Assembly: GCF_012241385.1 (NCBI RefSeq)
Contig: NZ_JAAVXB010000018.1
Location: 1-59,461, forward strand
DNA length: 59,461 nucleotides
Reading direction: 5' to 3'
Source of the DNA: Solimonas marina
Lineage (GTDB): Bacteria > Pseudomonadota > Gammaproteobacteria > Nevskiales > Nevskiaceae
Shown: one piece after another, positions 24,326 through 33,425 of the stretch
Numbering within the stretch: the stretch's first letter is position 1
Layout: every line of letters starts with the position of its first letter
Notes under the pieces: generated by a model
The model's input: only the letters and a program-made list of their open reading frames with translations
The model's database searches: none
Told to the model about the DNA's origin: nothing
Program-made: the position numbers and the translations under genes

Positions 24326-25264
24326 TCAGGCCCGAGGATGATGCCGCGCGTGCAGTTCCAGCAGCCGCGCGCGCGCGACGTGCGTGTAGATCTGCGTGGT
24401 CGAAAGGTCGGCGTGACCGAGCAGCGCCTGCACCGCGCGCAGATCAGCGCCGTGTTCGAGCAGGTGGGTGGCGAAGGCGTGGCGCAGGGTATGCGGCGAC
24501 AGTGCGCTGCGGATGCCTGCCGCGCGGGCGTGCCCCTTGATGCGCATCCAGAAGTTCTGCCGCGTCATCGCCTCGCCGTGGGTCGTCACAAACAGCGCTT
24601 CGACGCCGGCCGTGGCGTGCTCGCCGCGCGCCTCGCGCAGATAGCCCTGAATCCAGTACAGCGCCTCCTCGCCGGTCGGCACCAGACGCTCCTTGCCGCC
24701 CTTGCCGACGATCTGCACCACGCCCTGGCGCAGATCGATGCCGCTGCGACGCAGCGTTACCAGCTCGCTGACGCGCAGGCCGCTGGCATACATCAGCTCC
24801 AGCATCGCGCGGTCGCGCAACCCCAGCGGGTCGTCGACGTTCGGCGCTTCAAGCAGGGCCTGCACATCGTGTTCGGTCAGCGTCTTCGGCAGGCGCAGGC
24901 CCAGCTTCGGCGATTCCAGTCGACCGCTGGGATCGTCCTCACGCTGCCGGTCGGCGACCAGATAGCGGTAGAACTGGCGCAGCGCTGATAGCAGCCGCGC
25001 CTGGGTGCGCGCGCTGCGCCGTGCCGCCGCCAGGTATTCGCGCAGGTCGGCCTCGGCAGCGGCGACGATGGACGTGCCACGCGGCGCCAGCCAGCGCGCG
25101 ACCAGCGCCAGATCGGAGCGATAGCTGGCCTGGGTATTCTTCGACAGCCCGCGCTCCAGCCATAGCCGGTCGAGAAAACGATCGATTGCCGCCGCGTCCT
25201 CATCGGGCAGCGGCGCCGCCGGCGGCCGGCCTCGACGGCCGGCAGGGGTTTTGGCTTGCATCAT
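24326..25264 (-). CDS. xerD: site-specific recombinase XerD
   Basis: 312 aa from MMQAKTPAG. The tyrosine-recombinase residues are all present: Arg164 in ASGLRVSEL, Lys191 in GKGGKERLVP, His258-x-x-Arg261 in HTLRH, His284 in LLGHADLSTTQIYTH and Tyr293. XerD with XerC resolves chromosome dimers at dif near the division septum, under FtsK control. The conserved order xerD-dsbC and the C-terminal LLGHADLST support XerD rather than a phage integrase. It is divergent from the acyltransferase gene with only 17 bp between the starts. Confidence 0.93.
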   Translation of the reverse strand: MMQAKTPAGRRGRPPAAPLPDEDAAAIDRFLDRLWLERGLSKNTQASYRSDLALVARWLAPRGTSIVAAAEADLREYLAAARRSARTQARLLSALRQFYRYLVADRQREDDPSGRLESPKLGLRLPKTLTEHDVQALLEAPNVDDPLGLRDRAMLELMYASGLRVSELVTLRRSGIDLRQGVVQIVGKGGKERLVPTGEEALYWIQGYLREARGEHATAGVEALFVTTHGEAMTRQNFWMRIKGHARAAGIRSALSPHTLRHAFATHLLEHGADLRAVQALLGHADLSTTQIYTHVARARLLELHARHHPRA

Positions 25265-25267
25265 TCT

Positions 25268-25273
25268 TATAAT
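25268..25273 (+). promoter_or_regulatory. TATAAT -10 element for the acyltransferase gene
   Basis: A perfect TATAAT lies 8 bp before the ATG at 25282, in a GC-rich genome where it is rare. A transcript from it would begin at or just before the start codon. No good -35 hexamer is seen at the right distance. Confidence 0.5.
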
Positions 25274-25281
25274 AGCCACCC

Positions 25282-26022
25282 ATGCGTCGCCTCCTCGACT
25301 GTTTCTATGCCCCGCTGGCGGCGCTGATCCTGGCGTTGCTGGTGCCGCTCGTCTGCATGGTCGTCATCATCGGTCCGAACCTGGCGGTGCGCCGGGAGAT
25401 CGGTCGTTTCGGCGTGCGCCTGATGATGGTCTGCATCGGCGTGCCGATGCGCGTACGCGGCGTCCGCAACCTGCCCGCCGGCGCCTGCGTCGTGGTCTGC
25501 AACCACGCCAGCTATCTCGATGGCATCCTGCTGACGGCGGCATTGCCACGCCGTTTCAGCTTCGTCGTCCAGGACGGCGCGGCAGGCTGGCCGCTGATCG
25601 GCCAGTGCCTGAGCCGCATGGGCGTGATCTTCGTCAATCGTCGCGACCCTCGTGCCGGTGCGCGCACCACCCGCGATTTGATGCGCCGACTCAAGCAGGA
25701 CGAACCGCTGGCGATCTTCGCCGAGGGCACGTTCAAGAGCGAGCCGGGCCTGCTGCCGTTCAAGGTCGGCGCCTTCCTGATGGCGGCACGCTGCGGCACG
25801 CCGGTGGTACCGGCCGTCATCCGCGGCTCGCGCCGCCTCTACGGCGGCGGCCGCAAGCTGCCGCGCTGGAGCGCGCTGGCCATCGAAATCGGCGCGCCGA
25901 TCGCACCATCCGGCGAAGACCGCGACGCCGCACTGGGGCTGCGCGACACGGCGCGCGCCGCGGTACTGTCGCGCTGCGGCGAACCGGACCGTGTCGATGT
26001 CGCCACAGAAGGTGGCGAGTGA
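25282..26022 (+). CDS. 1-acyl-sn-glycerol-3-phosphate acyltransferase family protein (PlsC-like)
   Basis: 246 aa. One N-terminal hydrophobic segment (about 12-32) anchors it in the inner membrane. The acyltransferase motif NHASYLD (His75, Asp80) is followed by NRRDPRAG (about 119-126), and FAEGTFK (EGT at 148-150) with the late PVVPAVI block, which bind glycerol-3-phosphate-type substrates. The family moves an acyl chain from acyl-ACP or acyl-CoA to lysophosphatidate or a related lysolipid. No ribosome site is seen, in line with a leaderless message from the TATAAT 8 bp upstream. Confidence 0.88.
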   Translation: MRRLLDCFYAPLAALILALLVPLVCMVVIIGPNLAVRREIGRFGVRLMMVCIGVPMRVRGVRNLPAGACVVVCNHASYLDGILLTAALPRRFSFVVQDGAAGWPLIGQCLSRMGVIFVNRRDPRAGARTTRDLMRRLKQDEPLAIFAEGTFKSEPGLLPFKVGAFLMAARCGTPVVPAVIRGSRRLYGGGRKLPRWSALAIEIGAPIAPSGEDRDAALGLRDTARAAVLSRCGEPDRVDVATEGGE

Positions 26023-26062
26023 TTTCGGTATCCTCGAAACCTCGCATTTCGCCGAGTCATCG

Positions 26063-27382
26063 ATGAAACGCCTCTCCCGTCCGCACACCTGGAGCAACTG
26101 GTCCGGGGCCGTGCGCTGCGAACCGAACTACTGTTCCGAACCGGTCGCGATCGAGGAAATCCAGGCCGAGGTGGTGCGCGCCGCCGACGAAGGCGAGCGC
26201 CTGCGCGTGATTGGCAGTGGTTACGCGTTCGCGCCGCTGTGCGCGACCGACGACAACCAGATGTCGCTGCGGCATTTCACCGGCATCGACGCCATCGACG
26301 TGCAGCGCTCGCGCGTCTGGGTCCGCGCCGGCACCTCCTTGCGTCAGCTCTACAGCCTGCTGGCCGACCGCGAGCTGGCGCTGGAAAACGCGCCGAGCGA
26401 TGACCGCCCGACGATCGGCGGTGCCATTGCCACCGCCACACATGGCAGCGGCCTGGCATTCGGCAACCTGACGACACTGGTCACCGGCCTGCGCATCGTG
26501 CTCGCCGACGGCTCGGTGCGGACCTGCTCACAGGAGCAATATCCGGAGCTGTTTGCCGCCGCGCGCGTCTCGCTCGGCGCGCTGGGCGTCATCACCCACG
26601 TCGAGCTGCAGTGCGTCGACCACTACCGCCTGCGCGTGCAGTCCAAGCGCGCCACATTTGGCGAGACGTTGACGCGGCTCACCGATCGGCGCCGCGAGCA
26701 TCGCAATTTCGAACTGCACTGGTTTCCGTACGCCAACATCGTGCGCCAGCACTACGCCGACGAGGCGCGCGAGACCGCGCACAGTCCGCTGACGATGCGC
26801 GCCGCGCGGACCGTATTCCAGGAACAGGTGGTGCTGCGCAGCCTGCGCACGTTGGCGCGGCGCTCGCCGCAGGCCGCCGAAACGGCCGGCAAGCTGCTGG
26901 CCGACAGTATTCCGATGAACAGCGCGATACTGCCGGCCGAACTGGCCTACCAGATCGCGCGACGCACACGCGTCCAGCATCTCGAATATGCGATGCCGAT
27001 CGAAGCCGCCGACGATGTCTTGCGTCAGCTCGAACGGCTGATCGCCGAAGTCGATCTGCGCGTCCACGTACCGGTCGAGATCCGCTTCGTGCGCGGCGAC
27101 GATGCCTGGCTGTCGCCGCACTACGAACGCGACAGCATCTGCATCTCGCTGCCGGCCTATCGCGACGTTGCGCACCACGATTACTACGTGGCCGCCTCGA
27201 CACTATTCGAACAACACGACGGCCGCCCGGCCTGGGGCTCGGCGCATCTGCTCGGCGCCACCGGCCTACGCCTGCGCTACCCGCGCTTCGAGGATTTCTG
27301 CCACCTGCGCGCGGACCTCGATCCGGACGGCCTGTTCCTGAACCCGCACCTGAGCCGAATCTTCGGCGTCCCCCTGCGCTGA
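26063..27382 (+). CDS. FAD-binding oxidoreductase of the aldonolactone-oxidase family
   Basis: 439 aa from MKRLSRPHTW. The N-terminal PCMH-type FAD domain contains RVIGSGYAF (about 48-56) and TIGGAIATATHGSG (about 117-130); the C-terminal half fits D-arabinono-1,4-lactone/L-gulonolactone oxidases and ends with the family-like PDGLFLNPHLSRIFG. In enzymes that bind FAD covalently the first motif reads SGH; here it is SGY, so FAD should be bound non-covalently. The substrate may be a sugar lactone or sugar alcohol. The stop overlaps the zapE start (TGATG), so the two are coupled. Confidence 0.85.
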   Translation: MKRLSRPHTWSNWSGAVRCEPNYCSEPVAIEEIQAEVVRAADEGERLRVIGSGYAFAPLCATDDNQMSLRHFTGIDAIDVQRSRVWVRAGTSLRQLYSLLADRELALENAPSDDRPTIGGAIATATHGSGLAFGNLTTLVTGLRIVLADGSVRTCSQEQYPELFAAARVSLGALGVITHVELQCVDHYRLRVQSKRATFGETLTRLTDRRREHRNFELHWFPYANIVRQHYADEARETAHSPLTMRAARTVFQEQVVLRSLRTLARRSPQAAETAGKLLADSIPMNSAILPAELAYQIARRTRVQHLEYAMPIEAADDVLRQLERLIAEVDLRVHVPVEIRFVRGDDAWLSPHYERDSICISLPAYRDVAHHDYYVAASTLFEQHDGRPAWGSAHLLGATGLRLRYPRFEDFCHLRADLDPDGLFLNPHLSRIFGVPLR

Positions 27383-28467
27383 TGAGCCACGAACAACCGC
27401 TATCCCCCCTCGCCCGCTACGAACAGGACCTGCAACGAACGGATTTCTCGCGTGACGCGGCGCAGGCCGCCGCTGTCGACGCGCTGCAAACCGTCTATAC
27501 GCAACTGCAGGCGACGCCGCCGCGACGCTGGTTCCGCCGCCAGCAGTGGGCGCATGTCGACGGCCTCTACATGTGGGGCGGCGTCGGTCGCGGCAAGACG
27601 TATCTGATGGACACGTTCTTCGATTCGCTGCCGTTCGCGCGCAAGCTGCGCACGCACTTCCATCGCTTCATGCTCGACGTGCATGAACGGCGCAAACGCT
27701 ACCCGGACGAGCAGGATCCGCTGAAGCTGGTCGCCGAGGAATACGCCGCCGAGGTCCGCGTGCTGTGCTTCGACGAGTTCTACGTCTCCGACATCGCCGA
27801 TGCGATGATCCTCGGGCGCTTGTTCGAGAATCTGTTCCGGCTCGGCGTGACGCTGGTGGCAACCAGCAACATCCCGCCCGAGCGGCTTTACGAAAACGGC
27901 CTGCAGCGCGCCAACTTCATGCCGTTCATCGACATCCTCAAGCGCAATGTGCGCGTGCTCAATGTCGACGGCGGCGTCGACTATCGACTGCGCACGCTGA
28001 CGCATGCCGACATCTATCGCCATCCCTGTGACGAGGCGGCAGAACAGGATCTGGAGCGCTGGTTCGAAACCATGGCGCACGGGCCCGGCCACGAGCAGGA
28101 CCTGCTGATCCACGACCGCATCATTCACGCGCGCCGCGAACTCGACGGCGTGGTCTGGTTCGATTTCGACGATCTCTGCGAAGGCCCACGCGGCGCCGCC
28201 GACTACATCGAGATCGGCCGCACGCATCACACCGTGCTGGTCTCGCGCGTGCCGCAGCTGACGGTATTCCGCGAGGACGCCGCGCGCCGCTTCATCAACC
28301 TCGTCGACGAGTTCTACGACCGCGGGGTCAAGCTGCTGCTGGCCGCCGACGTCGCTGCCGAAGATCTCTACGTCGGCAACCGCCTCAAGTTCGAGTTCCA
28401 GCGCACGCTGTCGCGATTGACCGAGATGCAGTCCGAGGAATATCTGGCACGGGCCCATCTGACGTAG
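27382..28467 (+). CDS. zapE: cell division ATPase ZapE (AFG1/LACE1 family)
   Basis: 361 aa, as expected. The P-loop is GGVGRGKTYLMD (about 66-77), Walker B is VLCFDEF (Asp131-Glu132), and sensor residues follow in VATSNIPPERLYENGLQRANF, the ZapE/AFG1 signature. ZapE is an inner-membrane-associated ATPase that acts on the FtsZ ring late in division. It usually stands near sdh or rpl genes in other genomes; here it is coupled to the FAD oxidase. A perfect-length single copy with all motifs. Confidence 0.93.
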   Translation: MSHEQPLSPLARYEQDLQRTDFSRDAAQAAAVDALQTVYTQLQATPPRRWFRRQQWAHVDGLYMWGGVGRGKTYLMDTFFDSLPFARKLRTHFHRFMLDVHERRKRYPDEQDPLKLVAEEYAAEVRVLCFDEFYVSDIADAMILGRLFENLFRLGVTLVATSNIPPERLYENGLQRANFMPFIDILKRNVRVLNVDGGVDYRLRTLTHADIYRHPCDEAAEQDLERWFETMAHGPGHEQDLLIHDRIIHARRELDGVVWFDFDDLCEGPRGAADYIEIGRTHHTVLVSRVPQLTVFREDAARRFINLVDEFYDRGVKLLLAADVAAEDLYVGNRLKFEFQRTLSRLTEMQSEEYLARAHLT

Positions 28468-28616
28468 GCCGGTGGACACAGCGCGCGTGCGCCGCGATGG
28501 AGTCCCGCACCCACTGCCAAGCAACACCAATGCTGTGTCGCCGTCGCATGCTGTCGCGATTGGCGGGAATATGACCGGAAGGCATCACCGGTGCGGCCCC
28601 CCAGGCGCTACATCGA

Positions 28617-29228
28617 TTACTGCGTCGCCTTGCCCGTGACCCACTCGTCGACGCCAGCCACCTCGTCGATCAACTGCTCCAGCTGCCCCAGCGCTGGCGG
28701 CGGGTTCGCGCAGCCGGTGTAATGGCGCAGCTGCCGACTGCCATTGGCATCGGTCAAGGTCAGCGTGACCTGCGGCATGTCGGTCGCGTAGTGCGGGCAA
28801 CTGGCCGCGCCCGGAACGACGTCCTTGGTCGACGCAAATACCGCCTGCGCCTGCTGGCGCAGCAGTCCGAGCTTGTCCATATCGGCTCGGTGCTGGCGCT
28901 CACCATCGACGCCGACAAAACGCTCGCCGATGTAGTCGACCTGGCCGGCAGCATTGACCGTCACCGTGTACTGCGGACAGCGCCCGAAACAGACGCCGCG
29001 CCGCATGCGGATCGAAAATTCGCTCATGCCGAGCCCTTCGCGCGGCGGCGGTGTGTCGTCACGCGCCTTGATCGGATGTGAGGCGGACGGCGACGGCGGG
29101 GCCGCGACCGTCGCAGGCGCCGGCACCGGCGTCGCGCTCGTCGCAGCGGGCGGCGCGGCGCCCTGAGACTTGCAGGCCACCAGACCGGTCGCGATCAGGC
29201 ATGCCGTGGTGAGTAAAAGTTTGCGCAT
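28617..29228 (-). CDS. lipoprotein with DUF6438-type domain
   Basis: 203 aa. The signal MRKLLLTTACLIATGLVAC ends in a plausible lipobox Cys19, followed by a long Ala/Pro/Ser linker (about 22-60). The folded part begins FSIRMRRGVCFGRCPQYTVTV (read as the CFGxCPxY motif of DUF6438) and continues GQVDYIGERFVG, with two further Cys (SCPHY, TGCANPP). Function of the family is unknown. The start codon stands two bases after the T tract of a strong terminator and lacks a ribosome site, so expression is unusual (see findings). Confidence 0.78.
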   Translation of the reverse strand: MRKLLLTTACLIATGLVACKSQGAAPPAATSATPVPAPATVAAPPSPSASHPIKARDDTPPPREGLGMSEFSIRMRRGVCFGRCPQYTVTVNAAGQVDYIGERFVGVDGERQHRADMDKLGLLRQQAQAVFASTKDVVPGAASCPHYATDMPQVTLTLTDANGSRQLRHYTGCANPPPALGQLEQLIDEVAGVDEWVTGKATQ

Positions 29229-29230
29229 AG

Positions 29231-29264
29231 AAAAACTCGCACGCAGGACGGGCCTGCGTGCGAG
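29231..29264 (-). terminator. strong intrinsic terminator after the M36 peptidase gene
   Basis: CTCGCACGCAGG and CCTGCGTGCGAG form a perfect 12-bp stem around a 5-nt loop; on the minus strand it is followed by TTTTT. It ends transcription of the large peptidase gene, whose stop is 16 bp upstream. Confidence 0.92.
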
Positions 29265-29279
29265 CTTACCTCCTGTGGC

Positions 29280-32200
29280 TTAACGGGAGCGGCGACGACG
29301 GCGCAGCAGCGCCAGCGGTGCCAGCAGCAACAGACCGAGGCCCATCGCACCACCGCCACCGCCGGTATGCGGCGCCTTGACGACCGTGACCTTCACATCG
29401 TCGCTGTCGCTGGCCTGCCCGTCGGAAACAGTCAGGCGGAACACCAGATCGGTGCTCTGCTCAACCTCCGGCAGTTCGATCGACGGCGTCAGCGTGTCGG
29501 CATCCGTGATCGTGACCGCATCGCCGGACACCTGTGTCCAGCTATACGTCAGACCGCTGGAGCCGTCGCGATCGCTGGCCGAACCGCTGAGGCGCAGCGT
29601 GCGATGGTCCTTGCCGCTCGAACCACGCACTTCGGTGTCCATGCCGGCATCGGCATGTGGCGGACGATTGGCGCAGGTCGCGGCGTCGGCGACATCGGTG
29701 CTGAACGGCTTGTTGGTCAGCCCCGAGAACGAGACGTTGTCCACCGCCCAGCCGAACTCGCCGTAGGCCTCGTCCGATGCCGCCAGGAAGCGGAAGCGCA
29801 CTGTATGGCCAGCCAGCGCCGTGCCGTAGCTGATGGTCACCGGCTCGAAGCCGTTGGTGTTGTAGTCGACGAAAGCGTCGCGCCCGTTCTCCGGGTCGAA
29901 AACGATGGCCAGGCCGTTGTAGCCATTGCCCTGTGTGACCGATGCCGGATAGTCCGCCGATTCGAGCGCATCGACCCAGTCGCCACCGTCGACACTCATC
30001 TCGATGACGCCGCCGTCCCAGCCAACCGGGGTACCGTCGGAGAAGTAGCCGTATAGCTCCATCTGGTAGTAATGCTGGAAGCTGAACGTGAGCTCGCTCG
30101 AGCCGACGTCCAGTTCCGGAGTCTCCAGCGTCAACTGCGAAGCACCGTCGTTGTCCGGCCCGTACCAGAGGTGGCCGGTGTTGAAGAAGCTGCCATCTCC
30201 GTCGAGCTGGGCGCCGTCATAGACACCCCAGCCCGGCAGGCCGGATTCGGCCAGATCGCCGGTCGTCCAGTCGTGCGGATAGGTCAGCGGATTCTCCATG
30301 CCGTCCGACGTTGCGGCCGGCTCGAGGTCGTAGTTGACCGACAGCGTCAGCCCGGCGCTTTGCGGCTCGACCACCGCGTCTTCCGTATCGCCCACCTGCG
30401 GGAACTCGATCGTCAGCGGAAGCTGCTCGGCGGTCGAGGCCGAGTCGAGCCGGATCAGGATCGAACCGCTCATGGTGTCGCCGATCAGGCCCAGCGAACC
30501 GAAGGTGATGGTGTCGCCGTCCGGGAACGACACGTTCGACGGACCGACCAGTCGCGCCGTGATCGGGCTGTCGATCGCCGTAGTGCCGGTGCTGCGCACC
30601 GTCAGCGTCAGCTGCATCGTTTCGCCGGCATCGAGCACACCGTCCAGGTCGCAGTAGCCCTGCGTGCCGTCGTCGTAAGCAAGGTTGAGGGCCACGTCAT
30701 CGACTTCGAATGAGCTGCCGAACGGCTCGTAGCTCTCGACGACGCCGCTGTGCGTATCGTCGTAGCGGTCCGGCGCCACCGCGCCGAAGCCCATGCCGCG
30801 CTTGGCGAAGGCCTTGGCCATCAGATCGAAGTCGGTCTGGTCGGTGACCGAGGCTACTGCCAGTAGCGCGTCACGTGCTTCGAGGAAGGTCGGCGCCGCC
30901 GGCGTGATCTTCAGCGCCGCGATCACGTAGTCCTTCATGCGGTCCTGAGCCTGCTCGAAGGTGTAGCGGTCGTCGTTGAGCAGCGACGCGTAGACCTCCC
31001 ACAGCACATTGGCCCAGATCTCGCCGGAATTGTGCACTTCGGAGTTGCTGACGCCGCTGGCACCGAAAGCGATCGGCGCGGTGGTCGGCAACGCCACTCC
31101 GTTCTCGATGTCCTTGAACGTGAGCGGATCGATGCTCATGTCCGTCGAGTACGGCGTCCGGCGGATGCCGAAGTACTGGTTGTCGTCGACGTAGGTGCCG
31201 GTCGAATACGCGCCCTGATACTGGTCGTTGCCCGTCACCATGCGGTCTTCCGGGCGGACGATCAACATCAGCGTCGAGAAGTCCGACCAGCCCTCGCCCA
31301 TCGAGCCGCCCTGGTTGTTGTACAGGCCGTTGCCGTCGGCGATCAGGCGGTTGCTGACGTAGTGGAACCACTCGTGCGCGATGATACCGTTGTCCATCGT
31401 GCCATCACGATCGATCTTGGTTTCCTCGTGCATCGTCAGATTGACGGCACCGCTCGACAGCGCATTACCGAGCGCCGTGCCGTCTTCGAGCGAAATACCC
31501 ATCGACGGAATCGTGATCGTGTCGTCGCTACCGGCAAAGCCGATCGCACCGTCGCCAGCCACGTTGTTGTAGATCACCACACCGGCGGCGCCAGCGTCCT
31601 GTGCGTTCTTGACCTTGACGGCGAACGAGCAGGTGCCGCGCGCAATCAGCGCGATCTTGCCGGCCAGCGCCGCGGTATTGGTTGGCGTCGAGCAGGCGTC
31701 CGTCGGCGTGCTGGCCGCGACATCGGCGGTCAAGTCGAAGTCCTGCGGACCGAACGCGGCGGTACCGGCGGTCAGCTCGCCAGCCAGCGAACTCGGGCTG
31801 TTGACCGTCAGCGAGCTGTCGACGACGGTGAAGATGTACATCTGCATGCGCGGCGAGCCACCGTCGGCTGGCGTCGCCATGTTGGCGTTGTTGGTGCCGG
31901 AGCCATCCTGACCTTCGGCGTGGATCGGGTCGCCCTCGACGCCACCACGGCCGTAGTTGTCTTCTTGCGCGTTGCCGGCCGCTTCGTCGAAGCCGTTGTG
32001 ATACCACCAGTCGTGCAACCAGTTGTTCATGTAGAACAGGTTGACGATCGCCGCCTCGCGCTGCTGTACGGTCGCCGGATCAGTATCCGGCGCGTACGGA
32101 TAGACAAAGGCACCAGGCGCCGTCACCGCACCGTAGAAGTCCGGGCCATCGGGCGTGAACCCATCGGTCGGGCCGTGCGAGCCCGAAGCCGTCAGATAAT

Positions 32201-33356
32201 CGTCGAGGTCGACGTAGGCTTCGACATTGTTGCCGATGGTCTCGCTGGCACCGGCCGGCAGCCATGGATCGTCCGAATCGATCGGACCGTGTTCGAGGGT
32301 GATCGTGTTCTGCGTTGCCGGGGTGCGCGTGAACGGACCATCTGGGCCAACCGTCACCGGCTGCAGGTCGTTGCCGAGCGGGCCGTCATACGGCTGATTG
32401 ATGCCGTCGGCTGCCGCATAGACGTCGTACGAATAGGCGTCGTAGGCGACCTGGTTGTTGCGGAACAGAACCTGGCCGCTGTCGGCAGCGATCACGAACG
32501 AGTAGTGATCGGTGGTGCCGACATCGAACGCGCCGGCGCCGAGTTCGACGTAGTACGCCGGGACCAGGCGCGTCTTGTCGGCGTACATCACCTTCTTCAC
32601 GCGCGGCGCGGCGCCGAGGCGGTAGTCGGCCGAGCTGGCGGGAATGTTGTAGAGCGAATAGTCGCCCGCGATCTTCGTCACGTACAGCGCGCCGGCCGCG
32701 ACGCTGCCGCCCATCTGCCGGAATGCCGCTGCGATGGCATCGGCGCCGCTCAGCGAGAAGCTGCTGCCGGTTTTCTTCGCCTTCAGCACCTGCGCATCGG
32801 GGGCGAAATAGCCGGAAATCGCCTTCGGCGTCAGATCACGATCCATCAGCACCGCGAGACGGCGGTTGAAGACATCCATGCCGTCGACGCGCTGCTGGAA
32901 GCGCGCGATGACCGCAGCCTTGCCGTTGTCCTGCAGTTCGACGAGCTTGGCATCGTCGGCGCCGGTGCGGCCGACGACCAGCGCCGACGCATTGCTCTTG
33001 AGCGCGTCGCGCGCCGTCAGTTCGGCCAGCGCAGCACGCTTCATCGGCGTCGTGGCGGCCTTGGAGGCAATGGCCTTGCCGTTCTGCACCCAGAGGAAGG
33101 TGTTGCCGCCAAGCTTGGCGTCGAAGTTGGATTTCAGCCCACGCGGTCCAAGGTCCGCGCCCTTGAGCTTGGCCGTCATGCGCTTGGCCAAGACACCGGT
33201 CGTGGTACGCGCCGTGGTCGACGTGCCGTACGCCTTGCTGCTGACGCCAGGCGCGAAGAACGCGTCGTATTGGGGGATGCGGGTGGAGGCGGCGGCCGCG
33301 AGGCCGGAAGTCGCCGCGAGCGCGCAAGCGGCCGCTGCGATTGCAGTCTTTCTCAT
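29280..33356 (-). CDS. secreted M36 (fungalysin-type) metalloprotease with GlyGly-CTERM tail
   Basis: 1358 aa from MRKTAIAAAACALAA, a clear signal peptide; upstream in-frame codons have no such feature. The order is: inhibitory FTP-type propeptide (to about 330), M36 catalytic domain with an inserted protease-associated domain (about 545-650, GKIALIARGTCSFAVKV), zinc motif AHEWFHYVS (about 657-665) and second Glu in GEGWSDF, then beta-rich C-terminal domains and a PKD-like segment. The end is a Gly run, a hydrophobic helix and RRRRRSR, the GlyGly-CTERM signal cut by rhombosortase in exported proteins. It is likely secreted, perhaps by type II secretion, to digest external protein. A single gene with its own terminator. 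Confidence 0.92.
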   Translation of the reverse strand: MRKTAIAAAACALAATSGLAAAASTRIPQYDAFFAPGVSSKAYGTSTTARTTTGVLAKRMTAKLKGADLGPRGLKSNFDAKLGGNTFLWVQNGKAIASKAATTPMKRAALAELTARDALKSNASALVVGRTGADDAKLVELQDNGKAAVIARFQQRVDGMDVFNRRLAVLMDRDLTPKAISGYFAPDAQVLKAKKTGSSFSLSGADAIAAAFRQMGGSVAAGALYVTKIAGDYSLYNIPASSADYRLGAAPRVKKVMYADKTRLVPAYYVELGAGAFDVGTTDHYSFVIAADSGQVLFRNNQVAYDAYSYDVYAAADGINQPYDGPLGNDLQPVTVGPDGPFTRTPATQNTITLEHGPIDSDDPWLPAGASETIGNNVEAYVDLDDYLTASGSHGPTDGFTPDGPDFYGAVTAPGAFVYPYAPDTDPATVQQREAAIVNLFYMNNWLHDWWYHNGFDEAAGNAQEDNYGRGGVEGDPIHAEGQDGSGTNNANMATPADGGSPRMQMYIFTVVDSSLTVNSPSSLAGELTAGTAAFGPQDFDLTADVAASTPTDACSTPTNTAALAGKIALIARGTCSFAVKVKNAQDAGAAGVVIYNNVAGDGAIGFAGSDDTITIPSMGISLEDGTALGNALSSGAVNLTMHEETKIDRDGTMDNGIIAHEWFHYVSNRLIADGNGLYNNQGGSMGEGWSDFSTLMLIVRPEDRMVTGNDQYQGAYSTGTYVDDNQYFGIRRTPYSTDMSIDPLTFKDIENGVALPTTAPIAFGASGVSNSEVHNSGEIWANVLWEVYASLLNDDRYTFEQAQDRMKDYVIAALKITPAAPTFLEARDALLAVASVTDQTDFDLMAKAFAKRGMGFGAVAPDRYDDTHSGVVESYEPFGSSFEVDDVALNLAYDDGTQGYCDLDGVLDAGETMQLTLTVRSTGTTAIDSPITARLVGPSNVSFPDGDTITFGSLGLIGDTMSGSILIRLDSASTAEQLPLTIEFPQVGDTEDAVVEPQSAGLTLSVNYDLEPAATSDGMENPLTYPHDWTTGDLAESGLPGWGVYDGAQLDGDGSFFNTGHLWYGPDNDGASQLTLETPELDVGSSELTFSFQHYYQMELYGYFSDGTPVGWDGGVIEMSVDGGDWVDALESADYPASVTQGNGYNGLAIVFDPENGRDAFVDYNTNGFEPVTISYGTALAGHTVRFRFLAASDEAYGEFGWAVDNVSFSGLTNKPFSTDVADAATCANRPPHADAGMDTEVRGSSGKDHRTLRLSGSASDRDGSSGLTYSWTQVSGDAVTITDADTLTPSIELPEVEQSTDLVFRLTVSDGQASDSDDVKVTVVKAPHTGGGGGAMGLGLLLLAPLALLRRRRRSR

Positions 33357-33425
33357 CAATAGGCTCCCTGTTCCTGGTTGTGACACCGGCCACCCCGATG
33401 TAACCAAGGCCGGTGCCTCCCGAGA

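Noticed and set aside
31032-33362. 776-codon plus-strand open frame opposite the M36 protease
   Set aside because: It is antisense to a gene with clear signal peptide, zinc motifs and sorting tail; its translation is Arg/Val/Asp-rich without any domain, as expected of an antisense frame in GC-rich DNA.
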